This document shows, piece by piece, positions 58,341-64,000 of a DNA stretch of 64,000 bases. The number at the start of each line of letters is the position of its first letter. Position 1 is the stretch's first letter. Position numbers and translations under genes: made by a program. The notes beneath the pieces are model-generated. The model saw only the letters and a list, made by a program, of their open reading frames with translations. It was not told the DNA's origin and ran no database searches. Origin of the DNA: Neobacillus cucumis (GTDB lineage: Bacteria; Bacillota; Bacilli; Bacillales; Cytobacillaceae); contig NZ_JAFBEX010000017.1 of NCBI RefSeq assembly GCF_016908975.1, positions 56,446-120,445 on the forward strand, given 5' to 3'.

Positions 58341-61139
58341 TCATATCCATTTTTGAATAAACTCTGCTAATTCCACCATTTTTCCTTTTTTAATTGGTAC
58401 GGAAGGTATAGACTTCAAAAAAGCTTTTCCGTACTGAGTAGTGACAATTCGTCTATCAAATACAATAACAATTCCGCGGTCCGATTCATTCCTGATTAAT
58501 CTGCCAAAGCCTTGTTTAAATCGAAGTATCGCTTCAGGAAGAGAGTAATCAGAAAAAGCATTCCTTCCTTGTCTTTCAATTAATTGACACTTGGCTTCTA
58601 CTAATGGCTCATCTGGAGGGCTAAATGGGAGTCTGACAATAACGAGACATGATAGGTCTTCACCTGGTATATCGACCCCCTCCCAAAAGCTGCTCGTTCC
58701 TAACAGGATGGCTTTTTCATACCGTTGAAAATTTCTCGTTAGTCTAGTTCGGCTTCCACTTGATATTCCTTGAGCGATTAACACATATTCATTAAGGAAA
58801 CCACTTTCTTTAATTAAATCATACGTTTTCTTAAGCATGTCATAAGCAGTGAAAAGGATAAGCAGCCTTCCTCTTGCTGCCTCCGCAATCGTAATAATAT
58901 GTTCGGTAATCGCAATTACATATTCATCTAGTGATACAGAGTTTATCTCAGGCAAATCGTCAGGAATCAGCAGCTGAACCTGGTCCTTGTATTTAAACGG
59001 TGAAGGAATGGTCATATGAACTGTTGAATCTTCCTCAAGACCAATTTCTCTCATTATATATTTAAACGAATGATTAACCGATAGGGTTGCGGACGTCAGT
59101 ATGACCGCTTTCTTCGTTTTGAAAAGTCTCTCCCTTAGCTGCTCTGCGACAGTTGCAGGTTGTGCCAAAAAGGTGGTTATATTTTGGGGTGACCGAGTAT
59201 CCATCTCAATCCACTTAACTTCATTTGTATCTTTAATAAAGCAATTAATCAAGACGTTACGAAATTCATTAAGCTCTGTCACAAATTCAGAGATATTCTC
59301 TAATTTTTTTTGTTCTGAAATTGATATTAAGGCTTTCTCTGCCTTAAACAAGTTAAGACGGCTTTCTATGGCCATGAGTACATCTTTTAAGATAAAGGAC
59401 AATCTTTCAGCACTGTGAGTAAGTGCCTTTCTTTCTCTTCCAATATCGGTAGAAGCAAACCGTACTTTTATCCGATTGTTCCCTTTTTTATTATTAGTCT
59501 TTGTTTTAGCATAAAGCCCCATTAATTTAAAAAATTCATCCATCTCATAATGAAAATCTACAATTAATTGATTTAGTTCAAAAGTATGTAACAAGCTTGA
59601 GCCCGTAGCAGAAAAACGTGATAATATCTGCTCCATATCATAAAATAGTTGTCTTTGCTCATAGGTACCAAACTTGCTAATTAGTAACCGGGTCGATAAA
59701 TAATCTAGTGAATAGCCAAAGAACCGGCTCGCAGCCTTTTCTAAGTGATGCCCTTCATCAATGACAATATAATCAGATGCAGGCAATAAGGAACCATCAC
59801 CTTTTATATCACTTAATAATAATGAATGGTTGGTAATAATAATATCTGCTATTTGGGCATTGATAATGGCTCGTTGATAAAAATCTTTTTCCTGCCAACG
59901 CTTATCTTCGAAAAATACCTTAGGTTCTTCCCTTATTTTGTCCCAATATAAAAGTCCGCCGCTTGATAAGTTTAATTCATCTTTGTCACCAGTCTCTGTT
60001 TCAGTTAACCAAACCAGTATCTGCATTTTAGTTAAAGTTGTATCATAATTATCGTTTTCATCCAATAACGATTGATGAAATTTCTCTAGATTTAAATAAT
60101 GATTTCTCCCTTTTAATAGAACAACTTTTACCTGAAAGGGGAGAATTCTAGACAAAAGTGGTATTTCATTCGTTAAAAGTTGTTCCTGGAGCTGAATGGT
60201 ATGGGTGCTGACTATTATGGGCTTGTTGTAGTCTTTAGAAAAATACGCCAGCGGCAAAAGGTAACCCAGTGACTTCCCCACACCAGTTCCAGCTTCAATT
60301 AAAGTATGCCTAGAATGTTGAAGAGAGCGATAAACTGTATCCATCATTTTAAATTGGCCCACACGCTTTTTATATGAGTTCAAACCATTACGAATAAGGG
60401 CAGCCTTATCTTCTTCACTTTCAGGGTATTGAATTTTTTCCTTGTTTTGTAACTCATGATTGTTTTCTGGTTTAGTTTTCTTTAAAGCCAAATCGTTTAC
60501 GATTTCAATAGTATTTAATCCTGATGTACCTTCAAGTGTCTCTCTCATCTCTTCGAGGAAAAGCTGCAAATCACTTTTTAATCCTCCAGATAAATGTGTT
60601 AACTGTGTAAGTGTGACTGTTGGTAATGATGATAGGCGATTTAACAAAAGTAAAAAAAGCTCCGCAGTCACTAAAGCGTCACTGTCTGCCTGGTGCGGTC
60701 TGTCATGTGAAAGATTCTCTTTTTCCGCTAAATCTGAAAGCTTATAACTATCAGCAGTAGGATAAAGAATTCTGGCCATTTCTACCGTATCTAAAACAGA
60801 ACCATAAAATCCTTCAGACCCTGCTAGGAGTAATTCTTCTTGAAGAAAGGACAAATCAAATAATACATTATGAGCAACAAAATAGGCCCCTTCTAACAGA
60901 GATTGAACCTTTTCGGTTATTTCAGAAAATAATGGTGCATTCTTGACCATATCATCATTGATTCCAGTTAATTCTTCTATAAAAACTGGTATTGGTTTTT
61001 GTGGATTGATTAATGATGAGAACTGCTCAGTGATTTTTCCATTTTCAATAACCACAGCGGCAAATTGGATAATTTTATCACCTTTTTTTGGTGTATTACC
61101 CGTTGTTTCTAAATCAACCACAATAAACTTATTTAACAT
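58341..61139 (-). CDS. dinG: DinG: helicase-exonuclease fusion
   Basis: A 932-residue protein, nearly the length of B. subtilis DinG. Residues 1 to about 165 form a DnaQ-like 3'-5' exonuclease (VVDLETTGNTPKKG, AHNVLFDLSFL, HQADSDALVTAEL). The helicase part has EAGTGVGKSLGYLLP, IVIDEGHHLEKAA and RFKQGFGRLIRNESD. The iron-sulfur Cys of E. coli DinG are absent, as in other Gram-positive DinG. GGGGTG precedes the ATG. Its main role in vivo is unclear. Confidence 0.94.
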   Translation of the reverse strand: MLNKFIVVDLETTGNTPKKGDKIIQFAAVVIENGKITEQFSSLINPQKPIPVFIEELTGINDDMVKNAPLFSEITEKVQSLLEGAYFVAHNVLFDLSFLQEELLLAGSEGFYGSVLDTVEMARILYPTADSYKLSDLAEKENLSHDRPHQADSDALVTAELFLLLLNRLSSLPTVTLTQLTHLSGGLKSDLQLFLEEMRETLEGTSGLNTIEIVNDLALKKTKPENNHELQNKEKIQYPESEEDKAALIRNGLNSYKKRVGQFKMMDTVYRSLQHSRHTLIEAGTGVGKSLGYLLPLAYFSKDYNKPIIVSTHTIQLQEQLLTNEIPLLSRILPFQVKVVLLKGRNHYLNLEKFHQSLLDENDNYDTTLTKMQILVWLTETETGDKDELNLSSGGLLYWDKIREEPKVFFEDKRWQEKDFYQRAIINAQIADIIITNHSLLLSDIKGDGSLLPASDYIVIDEGHHLEKAASRFFGYSLDYLSTRLLISKFGTYEQRQLFYDMEQILSRFSATGSSLLHTFELNQLIVDFHYEMDEFFKLMGLYAKTKTNNKKGNNRIKVRFASTDIGRERKALTHSAERLSFILKDVLMAIESRLNLFKAEKALISISEQKKLENISEFVTELNEFRNVLINCFIKDTNEVKWIEMDTRSPQNITTFLAQPATVAEQLRERLFKTKKAVILTSATLSVNHSFKYIMREIGLEEDSTVHMTIPSPFKYKDQVQLLIPDDLPEINSVSLDEYVIAITEHIITIAEAARGRLLILFTAYDMLKKTYDLIKESGFLNEYVLIAQGISSGSRTRLTRNFQRYEKAILLGTSSFWEGVDIPGEDLSCLVIVRLPFSPPDEPLVEAKCQLIERQGRNAFSDYSLPEAILRFKQGFGRLIRNESDRGIVIVFDRRIVTTQYGKAFLKSIPSVPIKKGKMVELAEFIQKWI

Positions 61140-61246
61140 GTGTTACACCCCAAACCTTCATTCATTAAAAGGTACATAACTTCTTAATAAATAAAACTGA
61201 TAATGATTTAAATTCTACCATTGTCTAAGTGATTTTTAAAACAATT

Positions 61247-61276
61247 AAAAAAATCCCCAAAAAATGGGGATCTCTA
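61247..61276 (-). terminator. Terminator after panD
   Basis: GATCCCCA, loop TTTTT, TGGGGATT and TTTTTTAATTG on the minus strand. Confidence 0.85.
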
Positions 61277-61657
61277 CATAATAGTATGTGCTGGTTCTGC
61301 ATGAAGAAGATCTTTAATTTGATTGTTCTCATCCATTATAGCAACCTTAGGCTTATGGGAAGTAACTTTCTCTTCTGGTATTAATGCATAAGAAATAATA
61401 ATAACCGTATCACCAACTTGGACAAGTCGAGCGGCAGCCCCATTTAAACAAATGACTCCACTACCTCTTTTACCGGGAATAATATAGGTTTCTAATCTGG
61501 CACCATTGTTATTGTTTACAATTTGAACCTTCTCATTTGCTGCCATTCCAACCGCATCAATAATATCTTCATCGATTGTAATACTGCCAACATAATTTAA
61601 ATTGGCTTCTGTAACTGTTGCGCGATGGATCTTCCCATTCATCATGGTACGAAACAA
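61274..61657 (-). CDS. panD: Aspartate 1-decarboxylase proenzyme
   Basis: A 127-residue self-cleaving pyruvoyl enzyme that makes beta-alanine from aspartate. The Gly24-Ser25 cleavage site is in LNYVGSITIDE. Start TTG 61657 (LFRTMMNGKIHRATVTEANL) with GGAGG 6 bases upstream. Last gene of panBCD; aspartate may come from nearby aspB. Confidence 0.96.
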   Translation of the reverse strand: MFRTMMNGKIHRATVTEANLNYVGSITIDEDIIDAVGMAANEKVQIVNNNNGARLETYIIPGKRGSGVICLNGAAARLVQVGDTVIIISYALIPEEKVTSHKPKVAIMDENNQIKDLLHAEPAHTIM

Positions 61658-61688
61658 GCTGATTCCTCCTCCGTCTTGCTAGTGTTTT

Positions 61689-62537
61689 CTAATCTATTTG
61701 AAAAATAATATTGTCTATTAATCTTACCCTTGAAAATTTTACAGCAATCGCAATGATTATGGAACCATCTAATTTTTCCAGAACTTTTAGTTGGGGATAG
61801 GATAAAATTTCAACATAGTCAATTTCCCCATCAGATTCACTACTAATTGCTTCCTTGATCATATTTACAAGTTTATTGGGATTCCGCTCACCGTCGATAA
61901 TTGCTTTCTTTGCTTTTTGCAAGCTTCTAAATAGGATAGGTGCTTGCTGTCTTTCTTCTGGTAATAAGTTAACATTTCGTGAACTTTTCGCTAAGCCATC
62001 CTCTTCACGAACAATGTCGACCGGTACTAATTGGATTAGAAAATTAAAATCACTAATTAATCCATCAATTACAGCGACTTGTTGGGCATCCTTCTTGCCA
62101 AAATATGCTCTTGTAGGCATAACTATATGAAATAACTTTGTAATAACTGTGGCAACCCCGTCGAAATGACCTGGTCTTGATTTGCCGCATAACACATCGG
62201 TTCGTTCCTGTACAACTACCTTAACGGATGACTCGTGTGGGTACATTTCCTCTACCGAAGGATAAAAAAGATAATCTACCTTTTCAGCCTCGGCAAGGGC
62301 ACGATCACGGTCAAAATCACGAGGATAAGTTGAATAATCTTCTTTAGGTCCAAATTGTAAAGGATTAACGAAAATACTTAGGACAACAATATTATTTTCT
62401 TCCCTTGCCTTTGAAATAAGCGTTAAATGACCTTCATGCAGGAAACCCATAGTAGGGACGAATCCAATAGATTCCCCTAATGTTTTATGTTTCATTATTT
62501 CGTTCTGCATATCTTGAATGGTAGTTATGACCTTCAT
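61689..62537 (-). CDS. panC: Pantoate-beta-alanine ligase
   Basis: A 282-residue nucleotidyltransferase-fold enzyme joining pantoate and beta-alanine with ATP. GFVPTMGFLHEGHLTLI is the HIGH-like motif, FVNPLQFGPKEDYSTYPRD follows, and LAKSSRNVNLL is the KMSKS-like loop. ATG overlaps the panB stop (ATGA); GGAGG is 6 bases upstream inside panB. Confidence 0.97.
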   Translation of the reverse strand: MKVITTIQDMQNEIMKHKTLGESIGFVPTMGFLHEGHLTLISKAREENNIVVLSIFVNPLQFGPKEDYSTYPRDFDRDRALAEAEKVDYLFYPSVEEMYPHESSVKVVVQERTDVLCGKSRPGHFDGVATVITKLFHIVMPTRAYFGKKDAQQVAVIDGLISDFNFLIQLVPVDIVREEDGLAKSSRNVNLLPEERQQAPILFRSLQKAKKAIIDGERNPNKLVNMIKEAISSESDGEIDYVEILSYPQLKVLEKLDGSIIIAIAVKFSRVRLIDNIIFQID

Positions 62538-63370
62538 TTTTTGCCTCCATAAAGAACTTTTAGTTCCTCCTCTTTCATCGTAAAAGAGTGTTTATCTTCC
62601 GGAAATTGATTATTTTTTACTTCAGACGTATAAGCCTGAATCGATTCAATCATAAATGGATTTACCGAATGGTATTGCTTCACAAATTTAGGTACCCTCT
62701 CGACACCATATCCTAATACGTCATGATAAACTAAAACCTGTCCATCTACATGAAGTCCCGCTCCAATTCCAATGACAGGAATAGCAAGTGATTTTGATAC
62801 TTCCTCTGCCAGTTGTTTTGGCACACATTCAAGGACAAGTGCAAATGCTCCTGCTTCCTCAACCTTTTTAGCATCCTCCAACAGTTTTTGAGCAGCGTGA
62901 GCATCCTTCCCTTGAACCTTATATCCCCCCAAAACTCCAACGGATTGTGGGGTTAATCCTAAATGCCCGCAAACAGGAATACCAGCTTGTGTTAATGCAT
63001 TGATCTTTTCTATAACACCATCTGCACCTTCAAGTTTCACGGCATGTGCCCCTGCCTCTTGCATCAATCTTCCTGCATTTATCAAGGTATCACGAACGGA
63101 TAGATGATAAGCTAAAAATGGCAGATCTGTTACGATAAAGGTATCTTTTGCTCCTCGTTTTACTGCTTTAGTGTGGTGTATCATATCTTCCATTGTTACA
63201 GGAATTGTTGAGTCATATCCTAGAACAACCATTCCTAGTGAATCCCCAACAAGGATCATGTCTACGCCACCTTGTTCGGCTTGTTTTGCTGACGGATAAT
63301 CATAGGCGGTAAGCATGACAATCTTTTCTTTGTTTTCTTTCATTTTTAAGAAATCAGTGGTTTGCTTCAT
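62534..63370 (-). CDS. panB: 3-methyl-2-oxobutanoate hydroxymethyltransferase
   Basis: A 278-residue TIM-barrel enzyme that makes ketopantoate with methylene-tetrahydrofolate. LTAYDYPSAKQAEQGGVDMILVGDSLGMV holds the Mg-binding region in two adjacent parts, and IGIGAGLHVDGQVLVYHD the C-terminal site. GGAGGG is 7 bases before ATG 63370. The frame continues to 63481, but those 37 codons run through the leader terminator and are not family sequence. First gene of panBCD. Confidence 0.96.
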   Translation of the reverse strand: MKQTTDFLKMKENKEKIVMLTAYDYPSAKQAEQGGVDMILVGDSLGMVVLGYDSTIPVTMEDMIHHTKAVKRGAKDTFIVTDLPFLAYHLSVRDTLINAGRLMQEAGAHAVKLEGADGVIEKINALTQAGIPVCGHLGLTPQSVGVLGGYKVQGKDAHAAQKLLEDAKKVEEAGAFALVLECVPKQLAEEVSKSLAIPVIGIGAGLHVDGQVLVYHDVLGYGVERVPKFVKQYHSVNPFMIESIQAYTSEVKNNQFPEDKHSFTMKEEELKVLYGGKK

Positions 63371-63420
63371 CAAATTTCCCTCCTTTAATACTGGGAGAGG
63401 TGATAAAACGCCAATAAGGA

Positions 63421-63456
63421 GCAAATAAAAAAGATCCTTCTTAAGGCAGAGGATCT
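63421..63456 (-). terminator. Terminator hairpin in the panB leader
   Basis: Minus strand: AGATCCT (63456-63450), loop CTGCCTTAAGA, AGGATCT (63438-63432), then TTTTTTATTTG. It precedes panB by about 50 bases, so panBCD transcription may be attenuated. Confidence 0.7.
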
Positions 63457-63481
63457 CGTCATTACTCATATGCATCTTCAT

Positions 63482-63520
63482 CCCTCTGTCCCGGTCCGTT
63501 ATACGGATCTAGGCAGAAAC
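63482..63520 (-). promoter_or_regulatory. Candidate Pan-motif RNA in the panB leader
   Basis: On the minus strand TCTG-CC-TAGA-TCCG, loop TATAA, CGGA-CC-GG-GA-CAGA folds as a stem with bulged A-containing internal loops. A structured RNA named the Pan motif is known before panBCD in Firmicutes and has bulged adenines. The position and the terminator downstream fit. I have not matched the published consensus base for base. Confidence 0.5.
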
Positions 63521-63597
63521 CTTTTTAATTGTAGTATTTGTGTCAAAAAGGTGCAGTTCTAAAGAGATACTGCCCAAGAAAATTATAGCATGTTATC

Positions 63598-63844
63598 AGA
63601 AAAGCGCAAGCGCCTTGTTTAGGGGCGACCGGCATAAGACGAGCCGGCGAGAAGGCTGTTTTTTAGCCTTCTTGACGGATTGACCTAAATGTGGAGGCGA
63701 CTGTTTTGGGACTCTAGGCTAAGACGCACCCTGAAAGAAGGCGCTTTTTGCCTTCTTCAGGGGGTGGCTTAGACTCCGAGTCCCAAGGAGCCGCAACTGG
63801 ATAAGCTTATGACCTGAGCCCCTAGGCGCTGGAGCTAGACAATT
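63598..63844 (+). repeat. Intergenic foldable repeat, long form, copy 7
   Basis: AGAAAAGCGCAAGCGCCTTG to GGCGCTGGAGCTAGACAATT. Inner stems include GAGAAGGCT with AGCCTTCTT, TGGGACTCTAGGC with CGAGTCCCA, and AAGAAGGCGC with GCCTTCTT. It lies upstream of the panB promoter region. Confidence 0.92.
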
Positions 63845-64000
63845 AGAAAAGCGCAAGCGCCTTGTTTAGGGGCGACCGGCATAAGACGAGCCGGCGAGAA
63901 GGCTGTTTTTAGCCTTCTTGACGGATTGACCTAAATGTGGAGGCGACTGTTTTGGGACTCTAGGCTAAGACGCACCCTGAAAGAAGGCGCTTTTTGCCTT
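63845..64000 (+). repeat. Intergenic foldable repeat, long form, copy 8 (cut by the window edge)
   Basis: It starts immediately after copy 7 with the same AGAAAAGCGCAAGCGCC end, a period of 247 bp. Over the visible 156 bases it differs from copy 7 by one T in a homopolymer. This is a recent tandem duplication. Confidence 0.92.

Noticed and set aside
63371..63481. N-terminal extension of PanB by 37 residues
   Set aside because: It crosses the leader hairpin and terminator, and PanB normally starts at the internal ATG with GGAGGG before it.
63598..64000. CRISPR array at the right edge
   Set aside because: The period is 247 bp, the units are adjacent with no spacers, and the same unit is dispersed elsewhere.
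1..64000. tRNA genes, rRNA genes, insertion sequences or prophage
   Set aside because: I saw no cloverleaf with TTCGA arm, no rRNA segment, no transposase, integrase or phage structural gene.

Overview
The window is a low-GC Bacillaceae chromosome segment. It comes from an endospore former: sspL, sspM and a CotD-type coat gene are present. Gene order closely follows the Bacillus subtilis ypjP-to-panB part of the chromosome, read in reverse, so the host is probably a Bacillus relative of the Neobacillus, Mesobacillus or Cytobacillus kind. The genus is an inference from gene content and cannot be fixed here.

Layout. 1-1,670: end of a ter-type stress cluster (HpcH/HpaI-like fragment, TerC, TerD). 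1,755-8,090: ypjP, ypiP, brxA, ypgR, an ABC-F ATPase coupled to ypgQ. 8,160-10,050: small hydrophilic protein, DegV protein, an unknown gene and the N-terminal remnant of a formate-tetrahydrofolate ligase gene. 10,280-14,230: metA, a DUF3892 gene, mntR, topB. 14,315-20,180: the cydABDC operon for cytochrome bd and its CydDC exporter. 20,595-25,770: cspD, ypeQ-ypeP, ypdQ, sspL, ypcP, a sulfurtransferase. 25,786-31,430: dynA, a Fur-boxed 27-residue ORF, ypbQ-bpsA. 31,640-34,670: a cba (ba3-type) oxidase operon with two short zinc-ribbon genes. 34,700-43,882: ypvA, ypsC, rnpB, gpsB, ypsA, cotD, mrfB-mrfA. 44,054-46,760: a Crp/Fnr regulator, hcp and hsp20, which look inserted between mrfA and yppG. 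46,827-53,480: yppG, yppF, yppE, yppD, sspM, yppC, recU-ponA. 53,747-63,370: ypoC-nth-dnaD, aspB-ypmB, a degenerate metallo-beta-lactamase-like exported protein, dinG and panBCD with a structured leader.

How the genes work together. Respiration is a theme. Cytochrome bd, a ba3-type oxidase and Hcp are all present, and two near-identical 16-bp palindromes of TGTGA-N6-TCACA type sit about 41.5 bp before plausible starts of hcp and of the ba3 operon, next to a Crp/Fnr regulator whose recognition helix fits that site. DNA repair and replication genes are dense: TopB, MrfAB, two DinG-family helicases, RecU, Nth, DnaD and YpcP. Envelope genes include PonA, GpsB, DynA and BpsA-YpbQ.

The least explained elements are a family of eight GC-rich, highly foldable intergenic repeats, all in the same orientation and in short (about 135 bp) and long (about 230-250 bp) forms; two long copies stand in near-identical tandem at the right edge. 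Next are the Fur-controlled 27-residue ORF and the broken fhs gene.
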